64,000 bases of DNA from Bradyrhizobium sp. B097 (GCF_038957035.1 NZ_CP152412.1:5080501-5144500); one strand, 5' to 3'. Positions 54,782 to 63,743 are shown, counted from the first letter of the stretch. The notes: generated by a model from the sequence alone, not told the origin. Numbers and translations are program-made.

Positions 54782-55396
54782 ATGCGCCAGTTAAGCCTCA
54801 CGCTGTCATTGGCCTTCTTTCTCACAGCACAAGCCTTGAGCGTCGCCGCGGACGATACGAAATCGGGCCAACCGGGTTCGGCTGCTGCCGTTGACCGCGT
54901 CGCGTGTTCCCTGCAACCGAAAGCCGAGGAACCGTCCGATCCGTCATCGACATCGGCTATTCCTCACGCTGAAAAATTCGTCGCACGGGAACATTTCAAG
55001 GAGGACATCGCGTCGAGCGCGCCGGTGAAGATCTCCTGGTTGGGTGCGACCTTCGCGCGCCGCTTCACCGACAAGGTCGAGGACGATACCGGCGGCGCAT
55101 CGTTGCAAACCTATGTGCTGAGCGCCGCCGCAAGCGACAAGGACATCCTCGCCAGGCTCGGTCAGAGCCACGAGAGCAGGCTTGCCGACGTGTGGTGCGC
55201 GTTGAAGCAGCAGCCCAACGGCAACGGCGGCCCTCTGGAGGTCAACGCCAAGCCGAACGTGTTTTACGTCCGCGATATCGCAGGAGAGCTTGGTGCCGTC
55301 GACGTGCTCTGGGGAGGCGTCGGATGGGAGATCGGCGCCAGCCCGGTGGGAGACAGGCCGCGATGGCCGGCCGGAACGCGGGTCTTCTCTCGCTGA
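54782..55396 (+). CDS. Secreted hypothetical protein
   Basis: A 204-residue protein with a clear Sec signal (LTLSLAFFLTAQALSVAAD). The mature part has FVAREHFKEDIASSAPVKI, SWLGATFARRFTDKVED and a C-terminal segment FYVRDIAGELGAVDVLWGG. Two Cys (VACSLQP and DVWCALK) could pair. No known domain recognised. It is 96 bases upstream of radA on the same strand but with unlike composition; it probably has its own promoter. Confidence 0.65.
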   Translation: MRQLSLTLSLAFFLTAQALSVAADDTKSGQPGSAAAVDRVACSLQPKAEEPSDPSSTSAIPHAEKFVAREHFKEDIASSAPVKISWLGATFARRFTDKVEDDTGGASLQTYVLSAAASDKDILARLGQSHESRLADVWCALKQQPNGNGGPLEVNAKPNVFYVRDIAGELGAVDVLWGGVGWEIGASPVGDRPRWPAGTRVFSR

Positions 55397-55492
55397 GCCC
55401 GTCGTCCCATCAGGCGCTCCATCTTCGATGGATCGTGCGCGCCGACCGAACCGTGCTATGCATCGTGGGCGATAGCGCGACTCACCTGCTCC

Positions 55493-56974
55493 ATGGCCAA
55501 ATCAACCCTCTCCTTCGTCTGCCAGAACTGCGGCGCGGCGTATAATCGCTGGCAGGGCAAATGCGATTCCTGCGGCGAGTGGAACACGCTGGCCGAGGAG
55601 GACACCACGGGCTCGGTGCCAGTCTCGATCCGATCGAAGCGCAAGGGGCGGACGTTCGCGCTGGAATCGCTGTCCGGCAAAACCCAGGACGCGCCGCGGC
55701 TGTCGTCGGGCATGGCCGAGCTCGACCGCGTCACCGGCGGCGGCTTCGTCCGTGGCTCGGTGCTGTTGGTCGGTGGCGATCCCGGCATCGGAAAATCCAC
55801 GCTGCTGACCCAGGCGACCAGCATGATGGCGCGCGCCGGCCACCGCGCGGTCTATATCTCCGGCGAAGAGGCGGTCGCTCAGGTGCGGCTGCGCGCCGAG
55901 CGGCTCGGGCTCGCGGACGCGCCGGTGCAACTCGCCTCCGAGACCTCGGTCGAGGACATCGTCTCGACGCTGTCGGAAGGCGCGGTACCGCGGCTGATCG
56001 TGATCGATTCGATCCAGACCATGTGGACCGACACGGTCGAATCCGCGCCCGGCACGGTGACCCAGGTCCGCGCCTCGGCGCAGGCCCTCATTCGCTTCGC
56101 CAAGAAAACGGGGGCAACGATCATCCTGGTCGGACACGTGACCAAGGACGGCCAGATCGCCGGCCCCCGCGTGGTCGAGCACATGGTCGATGCGGTGCTG
56201 TCGTTCGAGGGCGAAGGCTCGCAGCAGTTCCGCATCCTGCGCTCGGCGAAGAACCGCTTTGGTGCGACCGACGAGATCGGCGTGTTCGAGATGACCGGCC
56301 TCGGGCTGCGCGAGGTCACCAATCCCTCGGAACTGTTCCTCTCCGAACGCGAGCTCGGCAGTCCCGGTACCGCGGTGTTCGCCGGCATCGAGGGCACCCG
56401 CCCGGTGCTGGTCGAGTTGCAGGCGCTAGTGGCGCCGACCTCGCTCGGCACCCCGCGCCGCGCCGTGGTCGGCTGGGACCCGAGCCGGCTGTCGATGGTG
56501 CTGGCGGTGCTGGAGGCGCATTGCGGCGTCAAATTGTCCGGACATGACGTCTATCTCAATGTCGCGGGCGGCCTGCGCATCCAGGAGCCGGCCGCGGACC
56601 TCGCCGCTGCCGCCGCGCTGGTCTCCTCGCTGGTGAATGCGCCGTTGCCGACGGACGCGGTCTATTTCGGCGAGATTTCGCTGTCCGGCGCGATCCGCCC
56701 GGTGGCGCAGACCCCGGCCCGGCTGAAAGAGGCCCTCAAGCTCGGCTTCGGCCGCGCCATCCTGCCCGAATCGGCCCGCGGCGATGGTGGCGGCGATAGC
56801 GGGCTCGCGCTGAACAGCGTCGGCAATCTGACCACGCTGGTCGCCGAAATTGCCGCGCGCGGGACGCCCCGAGGGGGCCGGGCCGCACCGAGGGACGACC
56901 AGGACGGCTCCCGGGGCGCTGATGCGGCTGAGAAAAATGCCACACCGGCCCGATTCCGTCGCGAGACCAGCTAA
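55493..56974 (+). CDS. radA: DNA repair protein RadA
   Basis: A 493-residue protein. The zinc finger CQNCGAAY...GKCDSCGEWN, Walker A GGDPGIGKSTLLTQ, the RadA-specific KNRFG motif (SAKNRFGATDE) and a Lon-like C-terminal domain (YLNVAGGLRIQEPAADLAAA) are all present. RadA drives branch migration of recombination intermediates. The last 40 residues are a polar extension. It precedes cvpA and purF in the common alphaproteobacterial order. Confidence 0.96.
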   Translation: MAKSTLSFVCQNCGAAYNRWQGKCDSCGEWNTLAEEDTTGSVPVSIRSKRKGRTFALESLSGKTQDAPRLSSGMAELDRVTGGGFVRGSVLLVGGDPGIGKSTLLTQATSMMARAGHRAVYISGEEAVAQVRLRAERLGLADAPVQLASETSVEDIVSTLSEGAVPRLIVIDSIQTMWTDTVESAPGTVTQVRASAQALIRFAKKTGATIILVGHVTKDGQIAGPRVVEHMVDAVLSFEGEGSQQFRILRSAKNRFGATDEIGVFEMTGLGLREVTNPSELFLSERELGSPGTAVFAGIEGTRPVLVELQALVAPTSLGTPRRAVVGWDPSRLSMVLAVLEAHCGVKLSGHDVYLNVAGGLRIQEPAADLAAAAALVSSLVNAPLPTDAVYFGEISLSGAIRPVAQTPARLKEALKLGFGRAILPESARGDGGGDSGLALNSVGNLTTLVAEIAARGTPRGGRAAPRDDQDGSRGADAAEKNATPARFRRETS

Positions 56975-57143
56975 AGCAGGCGTGACGTATCAGCCCCCCG
57001 CCGCTATACATCCGCCGCGCGGGACTGGTGGTGTTGCGGCCTTGCCGAATGCCCCCGATGCGCCTCAGTTAGGACGGCACCGACTTTGCCGATTCGCGAG
57101 CCCTTAACAGCGGACCAAACGTACCAGCGGACCTGACCAGCCG

Positions 57144-57779
57144 ATGCCCATAACGATACTCGATCTCGTCCTGCTCGGCGTGATGCTGATCTCGGGCCTG
57201 CTTGCCATGGTGCGCGGCTTCATGCGCGAGATCCTGTCGATCGCGGCCTGGGGCGCCGCAGCCCTGGTCACCCTGTATGCTTTCTCGAAGCTGCTGCCGA
57301 CCGCCAAAACTTACTTCAATAACGACACGGTCGCGGCCGTGGTGGTGGTGGCCGGCGTCTTCATCGGTACGCTGATCGTGGTCTCGATCATCACCGTGCG
57401 GATCTCGGACATGATCCTGGATTCCCGGATCGGCGCGCTCGACCGCACCCTCGGCTTCCTGTTCGGGCTCGCCCGCGGCCTGCTGATCGTGGTGGTGGCG
57501 TTCATGTTCTTCACCTGGCTGGTTCCGGACAAGCAGCGGCCCGATTGGGTGACCGGCGCGAAGTCCCGGGTGGTGCTGCAGGGAACCGGGGATTGGCTAA
57601 TGGCGCTCTTGCCTGACGACCCCGAGAACACCATCTTAAAGAAGTTCAAGAAGAATAAGCCGGACGACGATTCTGCGGCTGATACCAACGATCAGGCAAC
57701 GCCGGCGTCGGGCGATGGCTATAGCAAACCTGCGCGTGACAGCTTGAAAAAGCTGATCGAGAAACCCGCGGGCCGATAA
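57144..57779 (+). CDS. cvpA: CvpA-family membrane protein
   Basis: A 211-residue protein with four transmembrane segments in the first 130 residues (ITILDLVLLGVMLISGLLAM start, RGFMREILSIAAWGAAAL). The soluble C-terminal part is Asp/Lys-rich. CvpA was named from colicin V production and supports envelope integrity; biochemical role unknown. It is 26 bases upstream of purF, the classical pairing. Confidence 0.92.
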   Translation: MPITILDLVLLGVMLISGLLAMVRGFMREILSIAAWGAAALVTLYAFSKLLPTAKTYFNNDTVAAVVVVAGVFIGTLIVVSIITVRISDMILDSRIGALDRTLGFLFGLARGLLIVVVAFMFFTWLVPDKQRPDWVTGAKSRVVLQGTGDWLMALLPDDPENTILKKFKKNKPDDDSAADTNDQATPASGDGYSKPARDSLKKLIEKPAGR

Positions 57780-57805
57780 CTTATTTGGGCCCCTGACGAG
57801 AGGCG

Positions 57806-59383
57806 ATGAACGAGATGCAAACCCCTTCCGATCAAGCCGCCCAGATGGATCTCGACCTCGGGCCGATCGAAATGCAGGACCATCTTCGACAAGACCATCT
57901 CCGACAGGACCACCGGGACGACGATTTCAGATACCACCCCGATCTCGATGGCGACACGCTCCGCGAGGAATGCGGCGTGTTCGGCGTGTTCGGCCACCCC
58001 GAGGCGGCCGCGATCACCGCGCTCGGGCTGCACGCCCTGCAGCACCGCGGCCAGGAGGCCGCCGGCATCGTCTCCTTCGACGGCGGTCGCTTCCACAGTG
58101 AACGCCGCCTCGGCCTGGTCGGCGACGCCTTCTCCCGCCGCGAGGTGATCGATCGGCTGCCTGGCAACGCCGCGGTCGGCCATGTCCGCTACTCCACCAC
58201 CGGCGGCACCATCCTGCGCAACGTGCAGCCGCTGTTCGCCGAGCTCAGCGCCGGCGGCTTTGCGGTCGGCCACAACGGCAACCTGACCAACGGCCTGACC
58301 CTGCGCCGCGAGCTGGTCAAGGGCGGCGCCATGATGCAGTCGACCACCGACACCGAGGTGATCCTGCATCTCGTCGCGCAGTCGAAGCGCACCCGCTTCA
58401 TCGACCGTTTCATCGAGGCGCTGCGCACCATCGAGGGCGCCTACGCGCTGGTCGCGCTGACCAACAAGAAGCTGGTCGGTGCCCGCGATCCGCTCGGCAT
58501 CCGTCCGCTGGTGCTCGGCGATCTCGACGGCCGTCCGATCCTGACCTCGGAGACCTGCGCGCTCGACATGATCGGCGCGAAATATGTCCGCGATATCGAG
58601 CCCGGCGAGATCATCGTGTTCGACGAGCGCGGCGCGCACAGCCACAAGCCGTTCCCGCCGAAGCCGGCGCGGCCCTGCATCTTCGAGTACATCTATTTCG
58701 CGCGGCCGGATTCGATCGTCGGCGGCCGCTCGGTGTACGACGTGCGCAAGGCGTTCGGCGCCCAGCTCGCGCGCGAGAGCCATCCCGAGGTCGACGTCGT
58801 GGTGCCGGTGCCGGATTCCGGCGTGCCCGCCGCGGTCGGCTACAGCCAGTATTCCGGCGTGCCGTTCGAGCTCGGCATCATCCGCAACCACTATGTCGGC
58901 CGCACCTTCATCCAGCCGACCCAGACCGTGCGCGAACTCGGCGTGCGCATGAAGCATTCGGCCAACCGTGCCGCGATCGAAGGCAAGCGCATCATCCTGA
59001 TCGACGACTCGCTGGTGCGCGGCACCACCTCGAAGAAGATCGTGCGCATGATGCGCGACGCCGGCGCCCGCGAGGTGCATTTCCGCCTCGCCTCGCCGCC
59101 GATCCTCTATCCCGACTATTACGGCATCGATCTGCCGGATCGCGGCGGCCTGCTCGCCGCGACCCATTCGCTCGAGGAGATGCGCGACATCATCGGCGCC
59201 GACTCGCTCGCCTTCCTGTCGATCGACGGCATGTACCGCGCGATGGGCTATGAGGGACGCGACCCCGCCAATCCGAGATTCGCCGACCATTGCTTCACCG
59301 GCACCTATCCAACCCATCTCACCGACCAGAGCGAAACCGAGCCCGCGCCGCGCCAGCTCTCGCTGCTGGCCGAGGCGAGCTGA
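57806..59383 (+). CDS. purF: Amidophosphoribosyltransferase (PurF) with long propeptide
   Basis: A 525-residue enzyme catalysing the first committed step of purine synthesis. The N-terminal nucleophile Cys is residue 56 (REECGVFGVFGHPEA), so 55 residues must be removed; B. subtilis PurF has an 11-residue propeptide. The propeptide is charged and contains a tandem DHLRQDHLRQDHRDDD coded by a 15-base repeat (57878-57907). The glutaminase motifs (HNGNLTNG) and the PRPP loop (LIDDSLVRGTTSKK) are intact. No Fe-S Cys was checked in detail. The start could be Met4 or a later Met (residue 14). Confidence 0.95.
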   Translation: MNEMQTPSDQAAQMDLDLGPIEMQDHLRQDHLRQDHRDDDFRYHPDLDGDTLREECGVFGVFGHPEAAAITALGLHALQHRGQEAAGIVSFDGGRFHSERRLGLVGDAFSRREVIDRLPGNAAVGHVRYSTTGGTILRNVQPLFAELSAGGFAVGHNGNLTNGLTLRRELVKGGAMMQSTTDTEVILHLVAQSKRTRFIDRFIEALRTIEGAYALVALTNKKLVGARDPLGIRPLVLGDLDGRPILTSETCALDMIGAKYVRDIEPGEIIVFDERGAHSHKPFPPKPARPCIFEYIYFARPDSIVGGRSVYDVRKAFGAQLARESHPEVDVVVPVPDSGVPAAVGYSQYSGVPFELGIIRNHYVGRTFIQPTQTVRELGVRMKHSANRAAIEGKRIILIDDSLVRGTTSKKIVRMMRDAGAREVHFRLASPPILYPDYYGIDLPDRGGLLAATHSLEEMRDIIGADSLAFLSIDGMYRAMGYEGRDPANPRFADHCFTGTYPTHLTDQSETEPAPRQLSLLAEAS

Positions 59384-59398
59384 CGCCCCATCCACGGT

Positions 59399-59543
59399 GT
59401 CGTCCCTGCCTAGGGCGCGATTGCGCTCCGGAGCAGGGACCCATAACCACCGGCCCTCGTTTTTTCGGGCGGTATCGGTTACGAACACCTTTGCACAGCA
59501 CGGCCGCCGCGGCGTATGGGTCCCTGCTTTCGCAGGGACGACG
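59399..59543. repeat. Dispersed repeat with hairpins at both ends, copy 3 (variant)
   Basis: The right end is identical to copies 1 and 2 (TATGGGTCCCTGCTTTCGCA and onward), while in the left end the GAAA loop is replaced by about 23 bases (CTAGGGCGCGATTGCGCTCCGG), lengthening that hairpin. The inner part has diverged. It fills the gap between purF and the SDR gene and ends 17 bases before the SDR ATG. Confidence 0.85.
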
Positions 59544-59560
59544 ACGATAGAGTTACGTTC

Positions 59561-60301
59561 ATGACAAAACCCCTCGCCTCCCGGATTGCCCTCGTGACCG
59601 GCGCCTCGCGCGGGATCGGCTATGCGACATCGGTCGCGCTGGCCAAGGCCGGCGCGCATGTCGTGGCGGTGGCGCGGACCCAGGGCGGGCTGGAAGAGCT
59701 CGACGACGAGATCCGCAAGGGCGGCGGCAGCGCCACGCTGGTGCCGCTCTCGCTCACCGATTACGAGGGCATCGCGCGGCTCGGGCTCGCACTGCATGAG
59801 CGCCACGGCAAGCTCGACATCCTGGTCGGCAATGCCGGCACTGCCGGCCCGTCCTCGCCGCTCGGCCATATCGAGCTGAAGCCGTGGAACGATGTGTTCG
59901 CGATCAACGTCACCGCCAATTTCCAGCTGATCCGCTGCATGGACCCGCTGCTGCGCCAGTCCGACGCCGGCCGTGCGGTGTTCGTCACATCAGGCGTGGC
60001 GCACAAGGCCAACGCCTATCTCGGCCCCTATGCCGCCTCGAAGGCCGCGCTCGATGCGCTGGTGCGCTCCTGGGCCAACGAGACCGCCAACACGGCGCTG
60101 CGCGTCAATCTGTTCAGCCCCGGCCCGATCCGCACCCGGATGCGCGCGCAGGTGTTTCCCGGCGAAGACCCGATGACGCTGGATACGCCCGACATGGCCG
60201 CCGAATTCATCGTGCCGATGTGTTCGCCGGACTGGACCGAAACCGGCAAGCTCTACGACTACAAGGCGCGCACGCTGCGGAGTTTCCAGCCGCCGGTGTA
60301 A
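59561..60301 (+). CDS. Short-chain dehydrogenase/reductase
   Basis: A 246-residue classical SDR. Cofactor motif TGASRGIGYATS, NAG in LVGNAGTAGP, and catalytic Ser-Tyr-Lys in FVTSGVAHKAN and GPYAASKAALD. The Arg after the first strand end (VARTQ) favours NADP. Substrate unknown. ATG at 59561 follows GATAGAGTT, a weak ribosome-binding site supplied partly by the border of the repeat. Repeats lie on both sides of this gene. Confidence 0.9.
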   Translation: MTKPLASRIALVTGASRGIGYATSVALAKAGAHVVAVARTQGGLEELDDEIRKGGGSATLVPLSLTDYEGIARLGLALHERHGKLDILVGNAGTAGPSSPLGHIELKPWNDVFAINVTANFQLIRCMDPLLRQSDAGRAVFVTSGVAHKANAYLGPYAASKAALDALVRSWANETANTALRVNLFSPGPIRTRMRAQVFPGEDPMTLDTPDMAAEFIVPMCSPDWTETGKLYDYKARTLRSFQPPV

Positions 60302-60314
60302 CCATATCCGGCCG

Positions 60315-60403
60315 CCGTCATTGCGAGGAGCGGCAGCGACGAAGCAATCCATGCGTCCGTATCCGCGGAAGAATGGATTGCTTCGCTGCGCTCGCAATGA
60401 CGG
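60315..60403. repeat. Element with 13-bp terminal inverted repeats
   Basis: CCGTCATTGCGAG (60315) and CTCGCAATGACGG (60391) are perfect inverted ends; inner arms GAAGCAATCCAT and ATGGATTGCTTC also pair. The whole 89 bases can fold as one long hairpin. From memory this CGTCATTGCGAG element is very frequent in Bradyrhizobium and related genera. Confidence 0.88.
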
Positions 60404-60489
60404 TGGTACCCGTTGACACCCTCCCCTCCCCGCGATTGACTGCCCTCCTCAAGCGGGACACCCCGCCAAGAAAAATCTCGGGAGGCATC

Positions 60490-61626
60490 ATGACGCCGAC
60501 GTTCAATCGCGCGCGCTCCATTCTGTCCGGATTGTTTCTCTCCGCCGGCATTGCATCATCAGCCCTTTTTGCTCTGCCAACGCCCGCCAGGGCCGGTGAC
60601 GTCCCGACCTTCGCAGTCGATGCGTCGTGGCCCAAGCAGCTGCCGAACAACTGGATCATCGGCCAGGTCGGCGGCATCACCGTCGACTGGCAGGGGCACA
60701 TCTGGGTGGTGCACCGGCCGCGCTCGCTGACCGATGGCGAGAAGGCGGCGAGCCTCACCCCGCCGCGCGCGAAATGCTGCGTGGCGGCGCCGCCGGTGCT
60801 CGAATTCGATGTCGACGGCAATCTGCTGCGGGCCTGGGGCGGCCCCGGCGACGGCTATCAATGGGTCGGCCGCGAGCACGGCATCGAGGTCGACGAACGC
60901 GGCTTCGTCTGGATCGGCGGCAATGCCGATGACGACAGCGCGATCCTGAAGTTCTCGCTCGACGGCAAGTATCTCGGCCAGATCGGCAAGATCGCAGCCC
61001 GCACCAACAGCAACGACACCACCCAGCTCGGCCGCCCCGCCGAGATGGCGATCGACAAGGATGCCAACGAGCTCTACATCGCCGACGGCTACGGCAACCG
61101 CCGCGTCATCGTGTTCGACGCCACCACGCTGGCCTACAAGCGGCACTGGGGCGGCTACGGCAAGCTGCCCACCGACGACAAGCAGCCGCCTTATGATCCA
61201 AGCGCCGCGGTGCAGGAGCAGTTCGGCAATCCCGTGCATTGCATCAAGATCGCCAATGACGGGCTGGTCTATGTCTGCGACCGCAGCCAGAACCGCATCC
61301 AGGTGTTCAAGAAGAACGGCACCTTCGTGAAGGAATGGCTCTACGAGAAGAACACCCGCGGCGACGGCGCGGTGTTCGATCTCGCGCTGTGGCCCGATCC
61401 GAAGCAGACCTATCTGCTCAACGCCGACGGCGCCAACAACGAGATCCGCGTGCTGAAGCGCGACGACGGCAACGTGGTCGGCACCTTCGGCCATAGCGGC
61501 CGCAATGCCGGACAATTTGCCCTGCTCCACGTCATGGCGGTCGACCAGAACGGCAACGTCTACACCGGCGAGGTCGAGGGCAAGCGGATCCAGAAATTCA
61601 AGCTGACCTCGGATGCGCTCAAATAA
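60490..61626 (+). CDS. Secreted NHL-type beta-propeller protein
   Basis: A 378-residue protein with a signal peptide ending PARAGD (about residue 36). Repeated blade motifs are seen: GGITVDWQGHIWVVHRP, HGIEVDERGFVWIGG, AEMAIDKDANELYIADGYGN, HCIKIANDGLVYVCDRSQ, MAVDQNGNVYTGEV. Such propellers bind ligands or hydrolyse small esters/lactones; here the activity is unknown. A pair of adjacent Cys (KCCVAAPP) is notable. ATG at 60490 has GGAGGCATC. It is followed by an orphan binding protein on the same strand. Confidence 0.85.
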   Translation: MTPTFNRARSILSGLFLSAGIASSALFALPTPARAGDVPTFAVDASWPKQLPNNWIIGQVGGITVDWQGHIWVVHRPRSLTDGEKAASLTPPRAKCCVAAPPVLEFDVDGNLLRAWGGPGDGYQWVGREHGIEVDERGFVWIGGNADDDSAILKFSLDGKYLGQIGKIAARTNSNDTTQLGRPAEMAIDKDANELYIADGYGNRRVIVFDATTLAYKRHWGGYGKLPTDDKQPPYDPSAAVQEQFGNPVHCIKIANDGLVYVCDRSQNRIQVFKKNGTFVKEWLYEKNTRGDGAVFDLALWPDPKQTYLLNADGANNEIRVLKRDDGNVVGTFGHSGRNAGQFALLHVMAVDQNGNVYTGEVEGKRIQKFKLTSDALK

Positions 61627-61798
61627 GCGGCACCCAGAGCTTCGGTTCTGATTGAATCATGACGCTTCGACGCAGCTCATCCGGCTTTATGCGGATTGCC
61701 GCTCGCCGAAGGAAAGGGTAAGCGGAAACGCGAACGACCGGCACAAGGCTCCACAAGAGGGCCGCCCCGGAAAAAATTGACAGTGGAGGGAATGTCTC

Positions 61799-63025
61799 AT
61801 GACGACGACGCTCGCACGGCGCCACGCCGTGCTTCTCGCTTGCGCTGCACTCGGCCTTGCTACGCCAGCCTTTGCTCAGGACAAGAACGTCAAGATCGGC
61901 GTGCTGAACGACATGTCGGGCCTCTATGCCGACATCGGCGGGCCCAATTCGGTGGCCGCGGCCAACATGGCGGTGGAAGATTCCGGCCTGCGCGCCAAGG
62001 GCTGGAAGATCGACGTGGTCAGCGGCGACCACCAGAACAAGCCGGACGTCGGCGTCAACATCGCGCGCAACTGGATCGACAACGAGAAGGTCGACATCAT
62101 CACCGATACGCCGAACTCCGGCGTCGCGCTGGCGGTGAGCAACCTTGCCAAGGAGAAGAACTCGATCGTACTCAACTCGGGCGCGGCGACCGCCGATCTC
62201 ACCGGCAAGGCCTGCAACGCCAACACGATCTCCTACACGTTCGATACCTACATGCTCGCCAACGGCACCGGCAAGGCGCTGACCAAGGCGGGCGGCGACA
62301 CCTGGTTCTTCCTCACCGCCGACTACGCCTTCGGCCACGCGCTGGAGCGCGACACCTCGGCGGTCGTCACCGCGAACGGCGGCAAGGTGCTCGGCGGCGT
62401 CAAGCACCCGCTCAACACCGCTGATTTCTCCTCGTTCCTGCTGCAGGCGCAGGCCTCCAAGGCCAAGATCATCGGCCTCGCCAATGCCGGCGGCGACACC
62501 ACCAACGCGATCAAGCAGGCGTCCGAATTCGGCATCACCGCGGGCGGACAGAAGCTCGCGGCGCTGTTGCTGTTCGTCAACGACGTGCACGCGCTGGGCT
62601 TGAAGATCGCACAGGGCCTGACCTTCACCGAGTCGTTCTACTGGGACATGAACGACCAGACCCGCGCCTGGTCGAAGCGCTTCCAGAAGGTCTCGCCCAA
62701 GAACGCGATGCCCTCGATGACGGTGGCCGGCGTCTATGCCGGCGTGCTGCATTACCTGAAGGCGCTCGACGCGATGGGCAGCAACCCGCATGACGGCGCC
62801 AAGGTCGTCGCCAAGATGAAGGAGATCCCGACCGACGACCCGCTGTTCGGCAAGGGTCCCTTACGGATCGACGGCCGCCGCATCATCCCGGCCTATCTGT
62901 TCGAGGTGAAGAAGCCGGAAGAGTCCAAATATCCGTGGGACTATTACAAGCTGATCGCCACCATCTCGCCGGAAGACGCCGCCAAGCCGCTCGAGGCGAG
63001 CGATTGTCCGCTGGTGAAGAAGTGA
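61799..63025 (+). CDS. ABC transporter substrate-binding protein, branched-chain amino-acid type
   Basis: A 408-residue periplasmic binding protein of the Peripla_BP_6 (LivK/HAAT) family. The signal peptide ends AFAQD (about 27). Conserved start KIGVLNDMSGLYADIGGPNS and later LTADYAFGH and GVYAGVLHYLKAL are visible. No permease or ATPase genes follow in this window, as often for orphan family members in Bradyrhizobium. Ligand is unknown; aromatic or short amide/acid compounds are common for this subgroup. GGAGGG precedes the ATG. Confidence 0.9.
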   Translation: MTTTLARRHAVLLACAALGLATPAFAQDKNVKIGVLNDMSGLYADIGGPNSVAAANMAVEDSGLRAKGWKIDVVSGDHQNKPDVGVNIARNWIDNEKVDIITDTPNSGVALAVSNLAKEKNSIVLNSGAATADLTGKACNANTISYTFDTYMLANGTGKALTKAGGDTWFFLTADYAFGHALERDTSAVVTANGGKVLGGVKHPLNTADFSSFLLQAQASKAKIIGLANAGGDTTNAIKQASEFGITAGGQKLAALLLFVNDVHALGLKIAQGLTFTESFYWDMNDQTRAWSKRFQKVSPKNAMPSMTVAGVYAGVLHYLKALDAMGSNPHDGAKVVAKMKEIPTDDPLFGKGPLRIDGRRIIPAYLFEVKKPEESKYPWDYYKLIATISPEDAAKPLEASDCPLVKK

Positions 63026-63035
63026 CCGCGTAGCG

Positions 63036-63135
63036 GTCATTCCGGGGCGCGCGAAGCGCGAACCTCAGGTGCGCAATTGCGCACCGGGGAATCTCGAGAT
63101 TCCGGGTTCGATGCTGCGCATCGCCCCGGAATGAC
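63036..63135. repeat. Chain-of-palindromes repeat
   Basis: GTCATTCCGGGGCG (63036) and CGCCCCGGAATGAC (63122) are perfect 14-base inverted ends. Between them are at least four smaller palindromes in a row: GCGCGAAGCGCG, GGTGCGCAATTGCGCACC, GGAATCTCGAGATTCC and GATGCTGCGCATC. It starts 10 bases after the binding-protein stop. Confidence 0.88.
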
Positions 63136-63173
63136 TCGCTCCGTCTTAGCGAGTTCACGGAGGGTGCATCCCA

Positions 63174-63743
63174 TCACTTCGCCGCCGACTTCGCCTTCGC
63201 AGCCGCCGGCAGCGATGCCCATTCCCGGTCGGCACGCGGGCCGCCGGCGTCGCCGGTCAGACCGACGAGCTGTCCCGGCTGAACGTCGAACGTCTGCGTC
63301 CAGGTCTGGGTCTGACACAGCAGCTTGAGCAGGCACCCCTTGAGCTTGAGCCGGTCGAACGCGTCGCGCCACAGCGCCACCGAATAGGACTTGCCGTCCT
63401 CGGCATTGTAGATGTCGCCGTCGAACCGGCCCTCCGGCGACAGCTTCAATCCGAGGATCAGCTGATGGCCGAGCAGCGCGCGCGCTCGCTTGTCGGGATC
63501 GGGATTGAAGCCGTCGCGGAACGGCTGGCCGCGAGGGTCGAGCGGATCCTTCATCCACACGATGAAGCCGCAGATGCGGTCGCGCGCGGTGCCGCAGCGC
63601 TCGAGGCGGATGCGTGCGCGTCCATCTTCGGTCAGCCATGTGCCACTCGGATCGCTCGATGCGATCACTTCGGCATGGCCGGTTGAGCTCATCAGAATGG
63701 CGGCGACCAGGCTGCGCAAGAACAGGCGAACCATGTAATTCAT
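63174..63743 (-). CDS. DUF2147 secreted protein
   Basis: A 189-residue protein with a signal peptide ending GHAEV. The mature part has SDPSGTWLTEDGRARIRLERC, ICGFIVWMKDPLDPRG, and a lipocalin-like end, matching DUF2147 (GtW...G.g.i.i..c....CG.IvwL.ep.D..G). Two Cys pairs are likely (RCGTARDRICG and GCLLKLLC). Function is unknown. It is probably downstream of the gene at the window's right edge. Confidence 0.82.
   Translation of the reverse strand: MNYMVRLFLRSLVAAILMSSTGHAEVIASSDPSGTWLTEDGRARIRLERCGTARDRICGFIVWMKDPLDPRGQPFRDGFNPDPDKRARALLGHQLILGLKLSPEGRFDGDIYNAEDGKSYSVALWRDAFDRLKLKGCLLKLLCQTQTWTQTFDVQPGQLVGLTGDAGGPRADREWASLPAAAKAKSAAK

Noticed and set aside
18148..59543. CRISPR-like arrays
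   Set aside because: Repeats are few, tens of kilobases apart, palindromic at the ends and without regular spacers or cas genes.
57719..59869. A 716-codon minus-strand frame across purF and the SDR start
   Set aside because: Antisense to purF and crosses a dispersed repeat; no recognisable domain.
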